In this document: positions 1 through 9,241 of the stretch, one piece after another
How the letters are laid out: each line of letters opens with the position of its first letter
How positions within the stretch are numbered: position 1 is the stretch's first letter
NCBI GenBank assembly: GCA_021613335.1
Contig: JAJTWR010000086.1
Coordinates: 186,001-250,000 of the forward strand
DNA length: 64,000 bases
DNA from: Whitmania pigra
Lineage: Eukaryota; Annelida; Clitellata; Hirudinida; Haemopidae
Direction of reading: 5' to 3'
The notes under the pieces: generated by a model
Told to the model about the DNA's origin: nothing
Databases searched by the model: none
The model's input: the letters and a program-made list of their open reading frames with translations, nothing else
Translations under genes and position numbers: made by a program

Positions 1-1
1 G

Positions 2-1198
2 AAAGAATCTATTTTTAAAAAAATAGAAGAATATACCAATTTAGCCATGGAAGGAAAACTTTCTTTTTCTGAAAGTTTGGCGCAAAGAGTTAATTTATTG
101 AACGCTAATGAAGAGCATCTTAAAAAGCTGATTACCCGTTTGAAAAAAAAAGTTTCAAAATCATTTTTGCGCAATGCCCAGTTTTTTAAAAAACACGCCG
201 ACCAGGTGCTGATTGTTTCGGGAGGTTTTAAAGAGTTTATTACCCCTGTGGTTAGCCCCTATCATATCAAAAAAGAAAATATTTACGCTAATACTTTTGT
301 AACTGCAAGGGATGGAAAAATTATTGATTATGATCGCGCCAACCCTTTAAGCGAAGAAGGCGGAAAGGTAAAATTATTGCGGCAAATGCAGTTAAAAGGC
401 AATTTATTTGGCATTGGCGATGGATATTCTGATTTTCAGCTTCGAGAAAGCGGATTAATTAAAAAGTTTTTTGCTTTTACTGAAAACATAACCCGCAAAA
501 GTATTATTTCTAAAGCAGACCATGTAACGCCCAGTTTTGATGAATTTTTGTACGTAAACAATTTACCAAGATCCATATCTTATCCAAAAAACAGGATTTT
601 GTGTTTAGCCATCGGCAAAGTGCCTGAAGAAAGTTTAAAAATTTTAAAAAACGATGGATTTTCTATCCGCCATAAGCAAACCTTCGAAGAAAAATATGTA
701 CCCGACGTAGGCATGCTTTTACTGGCCGATGGCGAAAAAATTCAAACAAAACAACTGAGCAAAGCCGTAAAACTAAAAACCATCGGCTATTTGGGGAACA
801 GCAAAAATAAATTGGATATTTCAATTTGTAATAAAATGGGAATCGTAGTTTTTGAAGACCCCAAAAATAACCCGCGCAATGCAAACTTTATCCCTAAACG
901 GATTATTGATTTTATGAACAAGGGAACAACGTATATGAGTAGCAATTTTCCTAATTTACAATTACCCGCCATAGAAAAATCACATCGCCTGATTCATATT
1001 CACGAAAACGTACCCGGTGTTTTAGCCAAAATAAATACTGTTTTTGCCAAACATAACATCAACATTGTCGGACAGTTTTTAATGACCACTCCAAGTATCG
1101 GCTATGTCATTACCGATATAAATACAGAGTACGATAAACAATTATTTAAATCTTTGAAAAAAATTGAACATACCATTAAATTCAGGGTATTGTATTAA
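2..1198 (+). CDS. SerB-like phosphatase fused to a shortened SerA with ACT domain (5' partial)
   Basis: The frame is open to the left edge, so the true start and the first HAD motif (DxDxT) lie outside the window; the Met at 47 is internal. Counting from that Met, residues 1-178 match the phosphoserine phosphatase SerB fold: LIVSGG (55-60) is HAD motif II and GIGDGYSD (122-129) is motif IV. Residues 183-270 resemble the substrate-binding half of phosphoglycerate dehydrogenase SerA. Residues 283-310 resemble the SerA stretch just after its NAD domain (NKGTT, NFPNLQLP), and 313-383 is an ACT domain (HIHENVPGVLAKIN) of the E. coli SerA type. The NAD-binding Rossmann domain, about 185 residues in E. 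coli SerA, is missing, so dehydrogenase activity is not expected. Phosphatase activity and serine sensing by the ACT domain are plausible. It may be a lineage-wide fused phosphatase rather than a recent deletion. Confidence 0.8.
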   Translation, partial: KESIFKKIEEYTNLAMEGKLSFSESLAQRVNLLNANEEHLKKLITRLKKKVSKSFLRNAQFFKKHADQVLIVSGGFKEFITPVVSPYHIKKENIYANTFVTARDGKIIDYDRANPLSEEGGKVKLLRQMQLKGNLFGIGDGYSDFQLRESGLIKKFFAFTENITRKSIISKADHVTPSFDEFLYVNNLPRSISYPKNRILCLAIGKVPEESLKILKNDGFSIRHKQTFEEKYVPDVGMLLLADGEKIQTKQLSKAVKLKTIGYLGNSKNKLDISICNKMGIVVFEDPKNNPRNANFIPKRIIDFMNKGTTYMSSNFPNLQLPAIEKSHRLIHIHENVPGVLAKINTVFAKHNINIVGQFLMTTPSIGYVITDINTEYDKQLFKSLKKIEHTIKFRVLY

Positions 1199-1326
1199 TG
1201 CGAAATCAAAAGGCTGATAAACTTGGCATAAACATGATAAACCAAATTTTTTCAGATAGGGGGGAGCTTTTCAGGCAGTCAAAGCCGTAAAAATGGCGGT
1301 CTGAAAATTTGTGGTCAATACGTTCG

Positions 1327-1512
1327 TCATGGCCTGATTGAACAGCGAACCGCGTCGGTTTTTCCCTCAAACGGGAGTTTCCGGGCGGCGATCTGCGTAG
1401 GGTGGATACGGTATTTGGAAGCAGGTTTTTTGGAGGGATTGGTATTTTTGATCGCCTCAATAGCAACTTTGACCTTGAAACTTGGATTGCATTTTCTATG
1501 CTTTTTCTTCAT
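1327..1512 (-). pseudogene. IS3-family transposase OrfA relic
   Basis: The first 50 or so residues (MKKKHRKCNPSFKVKVAIEA, then a segment with HPTQIAARK) match the N-terminal helix-turn-helix of IS3-type OrfA proteins, where the usual text is close to 'IHPNQIxxWK'. The rest of OrfA and all of OrfB are gone and the downstream frame has no resemblance. It lies between the serine gene and the MMPL gene. No flanking inverted repeats could be recognised. It is an old insertion scar and not a working element. Confidence 0.6.
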
Positions 1513-1670
1513 TTTTAACCGTTAAATTCAGTTGCCCAAGATTTAGGGGTATTATATATTCTCTCTCTTTAAATAATTCTATTTTTTATTTGCAATAACT
1601 AAACACTTTTGCTCCTTAGGTTATATTAACCGAACCCAAGGTTTAACCAAAATTTCAAACTCGCGGGCGG

Positions 1671-4028
1671 TTAATAGTCAAACTCGCGGGCATTTTTTGC
1701 CGACTCCTGATCAGAAACAAATTTTCTGACCTTCTTTTTATCTAACCACAACATAAGCGCGGGCAACAAGGTTAAATTAAATATCAGCGCAACAATTAAT
1801 GTAATGGAAAGCAGCGTGCCTAAAATAATCGTCCCGCCAAAGGTTGAAACGGTAAAAATGCCGAAGCCGAAAAACAAAATTAAGGCAATGTGGGTCATGC
1901 TAACGCCGGTTTCGGTAATGGTATCAAAAATGACTTTGCTAACCGGAAAATTGGTTAGCTTTAATTCTTGCTGGTAGCGGGTTAAAAAATAAATGGTTTG
2001 GTCTGAGGCCAAGCCAAAGGCGATGGTAAAAATTAATACGGTAGATGGTTTAAGCAGAATATGGAAAAATCCCATCAGCCCTGCTGTAAAAATTAAGGGC
2101 ACTATATTAGGCAATAAAGATATAAACATAATGCTTAGGCTTTTGAATTGTGCCAAGCGTAGCAACGAAATTAACACAATGGCCAAAGTGATGCTTTCTG
2201 CCAAATGTTTAAGCATGTAGTTGGTGCCTTTTGATAAGATGATGCTGGAGCCGGTTAGCAAAACATCAAATTTTTTGGGCGGCAGAATAGAATCGATGCG
2301 AAGCTTTACTTCGGCAAGTAATTGATCCAGTCGTTTAGAGCCTACATCGGCCATTTGAAAACTGATACGGGTAACTTGTTTATCCTTGTCTACAAAATTG
2401 GCAAGCATATTGCCATCTCCTTTGCCGGAATTGGCCGCATACGTTAAGATAAAATTTTTCTCCATATCGGTAGGCAAACGGTAAAAGTCTGCCTTGCCAT
2501 TATAAAAAGTTTGCGTAGCGTACTTTAACCCTGCGTTTAAAGAAACCGATCTCGAAAATTCAGGGTAGGAAGAAATCATACGCTCCATTTTATCAATTTT
2601 ATTTAAGACAGAGAGGTTTAAAACCCCGTTTTTACGTTTGGTATCAACGCTGATTTCTAAAGGTAAAATCCCTTCAAAGTTTTTTTCAAAAAATTTTAAG
2701 TCTGTTAAGATTTTTGAATTTTTAGGTAAATCGTCTACTACATAACCGTTTACAATTATCTTAGAAATGCCAAACAAAGAGACGGCAGAAATAATAAAGG
2801 TAATTATATAAATCAGCGGTTGTTTATGTTGAACCAGTTGGTCGGTTTTTAACAATAATTTATCTAGTATATCAGGTTGATGCGTGGTTGCTGTTTTTAG
2901 TCTTTTGGGGGTTGGCAGATAACTAAATATAACAGGAATTAAACATAAGCAAATAAGCCAGGTTGCCATTACATTAATAGCGGCTACGCTGCCAAATTGC
3001 ATTAATAGATCGCTGCCGGTAAAGCAGAGTACGCCAAAGCCGATTGCCGCCGTTACATTGGCAATTAAGGTGGTTACGGCAATGCGCTTAACAGTAATGT
3101 TTAAGGCTGATTGCTTGTCGCCATTTTTTTTAAGCTCATTGCGATACTTGTTGAGCAGTAAAATACTGTTTGGAATGCCTATAATAACAATAAGCGGAGG
3201 AATAAGCCCCGTTAAAATGGTTATTTCGAAATTGAAAAGCACTAAAACCCCTATGCTCCAAATTACCCCCATAATAACCACTAATATGGGAAAGAGTACC
3301 GCATAAAAACTCCGGAAGAAAATCAACAAAATAAAAGCTGACACCAAAACCGAAAGCCCTAAAAAGAGAACAAACTCTTGGCTTACCAACTTGCTTGTAG
3401 CGGTGCGGATATAAGGCAAGCCCGACAGGCGGACACTAATTTTTGTTTGTTTTGAAAAAACATTGGCTTTTTCTTCAATTTGTTTTAAAACAGAATTTCT
3501 GACCCCTGTGTTTAGTATTTTTTGATCGAATGTAACGGCCATCAGCGTAGCATTGGTTTTGCTGTTAAAAAGCAAGCCGTCATAAAAAAGCATTGACTGG
3601 ATTTTGTTTTTTAAAGAATCCATCTCGGCATTGGTTTGAATTAAGCCCGCCGGAATAACCCTTACCGTAAACTTCCGATTTGCCGTATCTTTTTGCAACT
3701 CGTACATTTTCCCGATAGAAAGTATGCCTTTTATCCCTTTTATTTTTTGAATATCATCAGAAAGCTGAATCCATTTCTTATAATTTTCTTTTTTATAAAT
3801 TGCAGGACTCTGCACCCCTAAAACCATCATATTGCCATCTTCGCCAAATTTTTGCTTAAAAGCGATATATTTCACAAAAACAGAATCTGTTAATGGTAAT
3901 ATTTTACTTCCCGCATAAGATAATTTTACTTCTTTGGCTTTATAAGCCATTAATAAGGTAATAAGCAGAAAAAAAATGATAACAAAAATGCGATTAGATA
4001 AAATGAATTTAGAGAATTTTGCCCACAT
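1671..4028 (-). CDS. MMPL/RND-superfamily exporter
   Basis: This 785-residue protein has the two-fold layout of 'predicted exporters of the RND superfamily'. One membrane helix lies near residues 10-28. A periplasmic domain follows, then a bundle of five helices at about 220-375, another helix near 400-425, a second periplasmic domain and a last bundle of five helices from about 620 to 765. It would sit in the inner membrane and use the proton gradient. Substrates of this family in Bacteroidota are not fixed; lipids, hopanoids and pigments are possibilities only. No adaptor or outer-membrane partner is beside it. The start is the ATG opening with MWAKFSKF, typical for the family. No clear promoter was seen. 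Confidence 0.85.
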   Translation of the reverse strand: MWAKFSKFILSNRIFVIIFFLLITLLMAYKAKEVKLSYAGSKILPLTDSVFVKYIAFKQKFGEDGNMMVLGVQSPAIYKKENYKKWIQLSDDIQKIKGIKGILSIGKMYELQKDTANRKFTVRVIPAGLIQTNAEMDSLKNKIQSMLFYDGLLFNSKTNATLMAVTFDQKILNTGVRNSVLKQIEEKANVFSKQTKISVRLSGLPYIRTATSKLVSQEFVLFLGLSVLVSAFILLIFFRSFYAVLFPILVVIMGVIWSIGVLVLFNFEITILTGLIPPLIVIIGIPNSILLLNKYRNELKKNGDKQSALNITVKRIAVTTLIANVTAAIGFGVLCFTGSDLLMQFGSVAAINVMATWLICLCLIPVIFSYLPTPKRLKTATTHQPDILDKLLLKTDQLVQHKQPLIYIITFIISAVSLFGISKIIVNGYVVDDLPKNSKILTDLKFFEKNFEGILPLEISVDTKRKNGVLNLSVLNKIDKMERMISSYPEFSRSVSLNAGLKYATQTFYNGKADFYRLPTDMEKNFILTYAANSGKGDGNMLANFVDKDKQVTRISFQMADVGSKRLDQLLAEVKLRIDSILPPKKFDVLLTGSSIILSKGTNYMLKHLAESITLAIVLISLLRLAQFKSLSIMFISLLPNIVPLIFTAGLMGFFHILLKPSTVLIFTIAFGLASDQTIYFLTRYQQELKLTNFPVSKVIFDTITETGVSMTHIALILFFGFGIFTVSTFGGTIILGTLLSITLIVALIFNLTLLPALMLWLDKKKVRKFVSDQESAKNAREFDY

Positions 4029-4783
4029 ATATAAATCAAAATTGGTAAATAAATCATAAAAAGACTTTAACTTTTTATTTACAGTTTTACGCAGTTAATA
4101 CGCAAAAAAACCTTATAAATTGTAAAACGTTTTTTTCTTTCGGCAATAGATTTCACGCAAAATAAACTTTAAGTAGATGTAAATAATTTTTTGTATTTCT
4201 TTAGATTTAAGAAATTAGGATAAATTACATGTTTCAAATCAATTTTTTAGCTTTGACAAAAGCGCTTCCAAACAAAATTGTATTCCATTAGAGGGGATTA
4301 CGATGAAAAACAGAGTTATACCCCCACTTAAATATACTTCTAAATTTAAAGTAAAGATAATAAATACGGTTAACAACGCGGAGAAATACTTCCGGGTTAA
4401 AACCAACGCCGTTTTTGACAGCGTTAAATTAAAATTGCAAAAATGGTTTTTGTTATTTTATTTCATAAATTATTAAGATATCACCAAAATCAGCCTGATT
4501 TAACGCTTCTAAATAATTAAACATGTTTTAAGCAATACAACCATTAAGATAATGAAGTTGAAATTGACAAAACTTATGCTGCGATTACTTATGAAATACC
4601 GCGTTTTTAATGAAAAACAGGTTTTCTTAGAGATTTAAATTTGTTTGCTAATGTAGCTTTGTCTTTAAAATTAGCCAATTGGAAATTGTTGATAATTTTT
4701 AGTTTTGTATGAGTTAGCATTTTGTTTTACTGCTTATGTTTGTGGCATTCTGTGTCTTTTTAACGGCGCTTTTTTTAAATTAA
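4029..4783. other. Long intergenic gap between the MMPL gene and recO
   Basis: This AT-rich stretch separates two genes that point away from each other. The only readable item is a 57-codon frame on the + strand at 4303-4476, which starts MKNRVIPPLKY and is preceded by a purine-rich GAGGGGA. It has no recognised relatives. A TATGTTTG box at 4735-4742, matching TANNTTTG, may be the -7 element of recO, but no good -33 box stands 19 bases before it. The rest shows nothing I can identify. Confidence 0.4.
4303..4476 (+). CDS. Possible 57-residue hypothetical protein
   Basis: A short basic frame (start ATG, stop TAA) with a hydrophobic, aromatic end (FLLFYF). It matches nothing I know. A purine-rich GAGGGGA eight bases ahead of the ATG looks like a Shine-Dalgarno site, which is unusual for this group. 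It could equally be a chance frame in AT-rich DNA. Confidence 0.2.
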   Translation: MKNRVIPPLKYTSKFKVKIINTVNNAEKYFRVKTNAVFDSVKLKLQKWFLLFYFINY

Positions 4784-5509
4784 ATGTTGCATAAAATAAA
4801 GGGGATTGTTTTAAAACTTACCGCTTACAGCGAAAGCAGCGTGGTGGCGCAGGTTTTTACCGATAAATTTGGTATCCAGTCGTACCTTATTTACGGGGTT
4901 AAAAAACCGAAGGCCAAAATTCCCGTTAATATTTTACAGCCTCTTCATCTTTTAGAAATGGTGGTTTACCACAAAACCGGAGCGCAATTGCAACGCGTTG
5001 CCGAAGCTCGAGCGGTTCCTGTTTTTAAAACCATTCCTTATGATGTAATTAAAAACAGCACAGCACAGTTTTTAAACGAAGTATTACATAAAAGCATCCG
5101 ATACCAGCACGTAGATGAGCATTTGTTTGGATTTATTTTTCATGCTATCAGTTGGTTTGATGAAGAAGAAAAAACCAATGTTAACTTTCATTTGGCCTTT
5201 TTGCTTAAGTTAACACGATTTTTGGGCTTCGCGCCGCACACCGAGCAACATACCGACCATCAGTTTTTCGATTTGCAGGAAGGACGTTTTACTTCTGTCC
5301 AACCCATGCATCCTTATTACGTGACTGTCAACCAAGCTAATCTGATGATGAAATTGCTGGTAATGCCCTTTGAACAAACTGCAGGCATTAAAATGGATAA
5401 TCACACAAGGCGAAAAATTCTTGAAAATATCCTTGTTTATTATCATTTGCATACGGCTTCATTCGGACAAATAAAATCGCACCGTGTTTTAGAAAAAATA
5501 CTCTCATAG
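4784..5509 (+). CDS. recO: DNA repair protein RecO
   Basis: RecO helps RecA load onto single-stranded DNA covered by SSB in the RecFOR recombination path. The 241-residue length fits. The N-terminal OB fold opens with the family pattern (GIVLKLTAYSESSVVAQVFT), followed by a stretch with YGVKKPKAKIPVNILQPLHL and a helical C-terminal part. The C-terminal zinc cysteines of some RecO proteins are absent, which is usual in Bacteroidota. It stands alone, with tRNA-Val just downstream on the same strand. Confidence 0.93.
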   Translation: MLHKIKGIVLKLTAYSESSVVAQVFTDKFGIQSYLIYGVKKPKAKIPVNILQPLHLLEMVVYHKTGAQLQRVAEARAVPVFKTIPYDVIKNSTAQFLNEVLHKSIRYQHVDEHLFGFIFHAISWFDEEEKTNVNFHLAFLLKLTRFLGFAPHTEQHTDHQFFDLQEGRFTSVQPMHPYYVTVNQANLMMKLLVMPFEQTAGIKMDNHTRRKILENILVYYHLHTASFGQIKSHRVLEKILS

Positions 5510-5525
5510 AAAAAACAAAAATAAT

Positions 5526-5556
5526 ATTGCGAAAAGATAATATACAACTATATTTG
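5526..5556 (+). promoter_or_regulatory. Promoter of tRNA-Val
   Basis: TTG at 5527-5529, then exactly 19 bases, then TATATTTG at 5549-5556. This matches the Bacteroidota housekeeping consensus TTTG-N19-TANNTTTG. The mature tRNA starts 18 bases after the box. Confidence 0.75.
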
Positions 5557-5574
5557 CAGTGCTAAAAAGAAAAA

Positions 5575-5649
5575 GGAGGCTTAGCTCAGCTGGTTCAGAG
5601 CACCTGCCTTACAAGCAGGGGGTCACTGGTTCGAATCCGGTAGCCTCTA
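5575..5649 (+). tRNA. tRNA-Val (anticodon TAC)
   Basis: The sequence folds as a full cloverleaf. The acceptor arm is GGAGGCT with AGCCTCT, with one G-U pair at the end. The D arm is GCTC/GAGC, the anticodon arm is CCTGC/GCAGG around CTTACAA, and the T arm is ACTGG/CCGGT with a TTCGAAT loop. The loop gives anticodon TAC, reading GTA and other valine codons. The 3' CCA is not encoded (the genome reads A then CA). Confidence 0.95.
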
Positions 5650-5665
5650 CATAAAAAATAATAAC

Positions 5666-5697
5666 GAAAGGAAGCGGTTTAAAACCGTTTCCTTTTT
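5666..5697 (+). terminator. Intrinsic terminator after tRNA-Val
   Basis: AAAGGAAGCGGTTT is followed closely by its near inverse AAACCGTTTCCTTT, with one G-U pair, and then a T run. It lies 17 bases after the tRNA. Confidence 0.75.
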
Positions 5698-5794
5698 CAT
5701 TTCAGGCTATTTTAACACATCCATTGAAAGTTAGCTCTAAATACCGCTATAGAGGCTTTTTAACTTAATCTTCTTTTTTTAGATATTTCTCCGA

Positions 5795-6247
5795 TTAAAC
5801 AGATTGTCCGAAATTGCGTAGCCTTGTCTGAACTTCCTCCAAGTAGGCTTTGAGGCGTTGATTTTCTTCTTTCAGCAAAGCGATTATCTCGTTTTTTGCT
5901 TCCATGATTTCTTTCTTGTGGACAAGCTCCGTTTTTAATTTATCAACCTCCTGTAGCGTATTTTCCTGGATGCTCAAAATCTGTTTTTTTACACTTTCTA
6001 ACGAGTGCGGCTTTAAAAAAATATCTTCAGATTTTCCCGCGATAAAATTTTGATCTATATATAAAATAGAAGATAATTTGTTTATGAACTTTTTAGATAC
6101 AGGAGCTTTTCCTCTTTCTATGTCTGAAATAGAGCCCTGTTTCATATTTAAAGCCTCGGCAAAACTTAATTGGTCTAGGCCAAGTTGTGTTCTTATGAAT
6201 CTAATAGCCTGATTTTCGGTCATTAAAACGTTCATTTTAAAAAACAT
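5795..6247 (-). CDS. XRE-family HTH regulator with C-terminal coiled coil
   Basis: In this 150-residue protein, residues 13-70 form an HTH_3/Cro-type DNA-binding domain with the usual pattern of helix, LSFAEALNMKQGSISDIERG recognition helices and closing helix. Residues 85-143 are rich in K and E with heptad leucines (LKTELVHKKEIMEAKNEII, LLKEENQRLKAYLEEV) and should form a coiled coil for dimer formation. The architecture is common in Bacteroidota. The target is unknown; two direct repeats in the upstream DNA suggest self-control. Translation could also begin at Met5 or Met9. Confidence 0.85.
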   Translation of the reverse strand: MFFKMNVLMTENQAIRFIRTQLGLDQLSFAEALNMKQGSISDIERGKAPVSKKFINKLSSILYIDQNFIAGKSEDIFLKPHSLESVKKQILSIQENTLQEVDKLKTELVHKKEIMEAKNEIIALLKEENQRLKAYLEEVQTRLRNFGQSV

Positions 6248-6285
6248 ATAGATTAATTTATTGTCAGTAAAAACCTATATAGATT
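6247..6285 (-). promoter_or_regulatory. Possible operator of the XRE gene
   Basis: TATAGATT occurs at 6247-6254 and again at 6278-6285, 31 bases apart (three helical turns). The second copy overlaps the palindrome CTATATAG at 6275-6282. The site is directly upstream of the regulator's start, a common place for autoregulation. Confidence 0.35.
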
Positions 6286-6477
6286 TGTGTAAAATAATAT
6301 TGATTAATCAAATATGTATAAAAATAATTGAATTACCTAAAATAAGCGGAACACGGGAAACTGCTTTTTTTGCCCCATAACGTCCTTAGAAGCATATGAG
6401 AAACGGTAAAGATTCGAACAAGAACTACTCGTTCGCAGGTATTCTGCCGGATATTTCAAGCCGCCCAACAATTAACC

Positions 6478-7113
6478 TCAGATATAATGCCAGCCGGGAG
6501 ATTGCAGGCAATAACAAAATTGATACTTCAAATCAAGCCATAAACGCCGAATCTCGATGCTCTTAATGTTTTCTGAATTAATGCTGCTAAGATAGTTTGA
6601 TAATTCTTCGGTAGAAAAATTCATCTTTCTCCAATTCGCCATTAGCAACACATTTTCATTACGCGACAATAGCATCCCTTGTGAGTTTACTTTTAATTCA
6701 GGACTTCTTTTCAGAACTTCCAAATCGTTATACCCTTGTTTTAAAGGACTATTTTCTACATTAAAAATTAGTTTATCAAATCTACGTTCTGTTATTTTTT
6801 TGTTACCGGCGAAGTTCTTTCTAAGACAATTGATTCATCGACCTTTATTCATCTAAGTCAATATCTTTTATCAACTCAGTTTCTCTTTTTAAATAATCCG
6901 TCTCGAATTGTTCTAATAAGTAAAGCGTATTTTCCTTTTTAAGCATTAATGGTAAATATCCCCAAACTGTCAGTAGACGCCCAACTGATAAGCAACGTAT
7001 CATTTTTTAACAGGCGAGCGCCAACAAATTCAATCGGTTGTTTATCTTGGCTAACAACTTTTCCTTTTAAAGTATATTTGCTGACCGTATGCGAAACTTT
7101 TAAAAAGGAATAG
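6478..7113 (-). pseudogene. Front half of a TonB-dependent outer-membrane receptor (PF14905 type), degraded
   Basis: Two protein stretches in different frames can be read on the minus strand. The first, about 7113-6900, gives YTLKGKVVSQDKQPIEFVGA and LLKNDTLL, a CarboxypepD_reg-like domain. The second, 6723-6478, begins EVLKRSPELKVNSQGMLLSR and has SNYLSSINSENIKSIEI, the plug domain of the 'outer membrane beta-barrel family protein' group. Stops and frame changes lie between them, no signal peptide is readable, and no barrel follows. It once took part in TonB-driven uptake of an unknown ligand and is certainly dead. Confidence 0.7.
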
Positions 7114-7177
7114 GGTCGCGAATAGGCAAAATAATTTTGGAATGATTCTCATAATTTCCAAAAAATTTTTCTTTAAC

Positions 7178-7543
7178 ATAAAAACCGTTTGTTAAGATTT
7201 TAATAAAAGAGACCCGCTAAAACAGGCGTACAAATCATTGGTTCGATTTTATAGAAAAAACTAACGAAACTACGCCAACTGTTTGACCTCTAATGGCTAA
7301 AAATAGAAGAATATTTTTGGAGAAAAAGCCGTAAGCCAAAACTTCGTCTTCGCGGCAATTTGACGCCCTATTTTATTTTGCTAAAAACAGCTTGCCAGCG
7401 GCGGATGATGCCGGAAATAACATTCTCATTGGCAGGGAAATTTGCCGAAGGCTCAGCAAGAATGTTTGCGTTCTTGTCAGAATCTGCCCAAGCTATCCCC
7501 TGCGTCCATAAAATTATCATTGAAAAAGTTGAAACAGTTTCTA
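7178..7543 (-). repeat. R1 repeat copy 1 (MITE-like, about 365 bp)
   Basis: This block is related along its length to the copy at 56515-56850 and in part to copies at 23334, 53250, 55316 and 61560. Read on the minus strand it starts AGAAACTGTTTCAA, then a run with ATAATTTTATGGACGC, and ends near CTTAACAAACGG. No intact gene is present: frames on both strands are full of stops. It lies directly behind the broken TonB receptor gene. Confidence 0.6.
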
Positions 7544-7591
7544 TAACTTTAAACCCAATTAATTAACCGGTTGCATTTCTAACTTGAATGC
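7543..7591 (+). repeat. R2 repeat fragment
   Basis: ATAACTTTAAACCCAATTAA and CTAACTTGAATGCGC match the ends of the R2 copies at 54910-55130 and 61255-61480. It abuts the terminus of R1 copy 1. Confidence 0.5.
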
Positions 7592-7696
7592 GCCAAACAA
7601 GTTTGATGTGGCAATAAAAAGAAGTTCGCTTTTAAAGATTATGGTTATTAACCGCATGGCTTTACTGAGGGCCGTATATCAAAAAACGAACGATTT

Positions 7697-8155
7697 TTAT
7701 CGTAGTCTGTCGGCAGATTTGATTAACTTCTCATCGTTATTAATACCCCGAATGGCTAAGATTATAAAAATAATAGCCACAGGGGGTAAAAACATACCGA
7801 CGGCATAATTTGCATTTTCTAAAGTACCCGGTATGTTCTGCGCATATCGACTGGCTATAAAAGACATGCCAATAATTAAAACAATACTTATGAAGGCAAT
7901 TATTTTTTGAACGCCTCTTTTCTTGAAATTGAAGATATTGATAATACATATTAAACAAAAGGCAATGTTACAGATAAGCAACGGCGTGTAGGCAACCATT
8001 TGCAGAGCAGCTCCGTTGGTTTTTTTATACAGCCCGCCGGCCAGCATGAAATAATCGGTTCCGTTAAAATTACTGGTTGCCATTGGAACAAATAACAAGC
8101 AGCCCATGGTAATTGCGGCCAAAAAAAAACAAACAGATTGTATGCGTTGTATCAT
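7697..8155 (-). CDS. DUF4293 membrane protein
   Basis: This 152-residue protein opens MIQRIQSVCFFLAAITMGCL and closes with a motif rich in GINNDEKLIKSADRLR, as in the DUF4293 family found only in Bacteroidota. Four membrane helices are expected at about 8-26, 55-77, 83-104 and 117-136. The function is unknown. In relatives it lies beside truA, as here, on the opposite strand. A -7 box (TATTTTTG on the minus strand, 8175-8182) gives a short leader. Confidence 0.85.
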   Translation of the reverse strand: MIQRIQSVCFFLAAITMGCLLFVPMATSNFNGTDYFMLAGGLYKKTNGAALQMVAYTPLLICNIAFCLICIINIFNFKKRGVQKIIAFISIVLIIGMSFIASRYAQNIPGTLENANYAVGMFLPPVAIIFIILAIRGINNDEKLIKSADRLR

Positions 8156-8174
8156 GTCCTAAAAAGAGTGTCAA

Positions 8175-8182
8175 CAAAAATA
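8175..8182 (-). promoter_or_regulatory. -7 element for the DUF4293 gene
   Basis: TATTTTTG fits TANNTTTG. No clear -33 element is present. Confidence 0.4.
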
Positions 8183-8390
8183 GCAAATTTGAATAAAGGT
8201 TTTTATTAAATATTAACGCTGTATTTTTTAAAAAAGGATCTTACGAGCCGTCGAATTTTTATTGATTAATTTTTGCCATTATTTTTTATCGGCATAGGAG
8301 AATGAAAAAATTCATTTTGTTTTCATTGGCTTATCATGTGCAACGTTGGTAAAAAAAGAACCAACATCAGTTAAATAAAAATAGAAAGAC

Positions 8391-8398
8391 TATTTTTG
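8391..8398 (+). promoter_or_regulatory. -7 element of truA, next to the start codon
   Basis: TATTTTTG fits TANNTTTG and ends only four bases before the GTG start at 8403. If this is the promoter, the transcript would begin at or next to the start codon (leaderless). Confidence 0.5.
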
Positions 8399-8402
8399 CA
8401 AG

Positions 8403-9158
8403 GTGAGCATACAGCGTTTTTTTGTTGAAATCAGTTATGACGGAACCCCATACCATGGATGGCAAACCCAACCAAACGCAATAACTGTTCAAGAATGTTT
8501 AGATAAAGCTTTAACTACCGTATTCAGGCAGAAAGTAGAAACCTTGGGATGTGGCCGTACCGATACCGGCGTGCATGCAACGGCGTTTTTTGCCCATTTT
8601 GATTTGACAGATATAACGCAGGAAAAAGTTTGGGCTGCTTTAGAACCCCTAAATGCCCTTTTGCCTAATTCAATTGCCGCAAAGCGATTTATTAAGGTAG
8701 CTAATCAGGCTCATGCAAGGTTTGACGCCATAGCCAGAACCTATCATTATAAAATTCATTTTCACAAAAATCCGTTTAAAGAAAACAGGTCGTGGCTTTG
8801 TAAATGGTCTTTAGATACCGATAAAATGGATGAAGCAGCCAAAACACTCATAACATATGCCGATTTTTCTTCGTTTAGTAAGGCTTATGGACAAACCTAT
8901 ACCAACAACTGCAAGGTAACCGAAGCGCGATTTGAACAAACCGCAGAAGAGCTTTTATTTGTCGTTTCGGCCGATCGGTTTTTAAGGAATATGGTAAGAG
9001 CCATTATGGGTACTTTGATTAAAATTGGCAGAGGGGAGTTATCTTTAGAGCAATTTCATCAAATTGTAGAAAGTAAAAACAGAAGCAATGCGGGGCAATC
9101 TGCGGCTGCTTGCGGGTTGTATTTGGTTAAAGTTCGATATCCGTATATTAATGAATGA
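8403..9158 (+). CDS. truA: tRNA pseudouridine synthase A
   Basis: TruA makes pseudouridine at positions 38-40 of the tRNA anticodon arm. The 251-residue protein has the family start (VEISYDGTPYHGWQTQPN) and the catalytic aspartate motif GCGRTDTGVHA near residue 50. It also has the later ADRFLRNMVRAIMGTL stretch. The start is GTG, chosen because it sits at the usual position before the first strand and because no upstream in-frame ATG is better placed. The next gene, an ABC exporter, follows after 83 bases. Confidence 0.95.
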   Translation: MSIQRFFVEISYDGTPYHGWQTQPNAITVQECLDKALTTVFRQKVETLGCGRTDTGVHATAFFAHFDLTDITQEKVWAALEPLNALLPNSIAAKRFIKVANQAHARFDAIARTYHYKIHFHKNPFKENRSWLCKWSLDTDKMDEAAKTLITYADFSSFSKAYGQTYTNNCKVTEARFEQTAEELLFVVSADRFLRNMVRAIMGTLIKIGRGELSLEQFHQIVESKNRSNAGQSAAACGLYLVKVRYPYINE

Positions 9159-9241
9159 TAAAGATTGGGCATATAATGAAATTGAGGCGGGAAATTAGTC
9201 CGTTCAAAATGCAAAATGGCTGTTTTAAAAATTGAATAAAG

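Noticed and set aside
7360..7566. A 68-codon + strand gene
   Set aside because: It lies wholly in R1 copy 1 and is not open in the sister copy.
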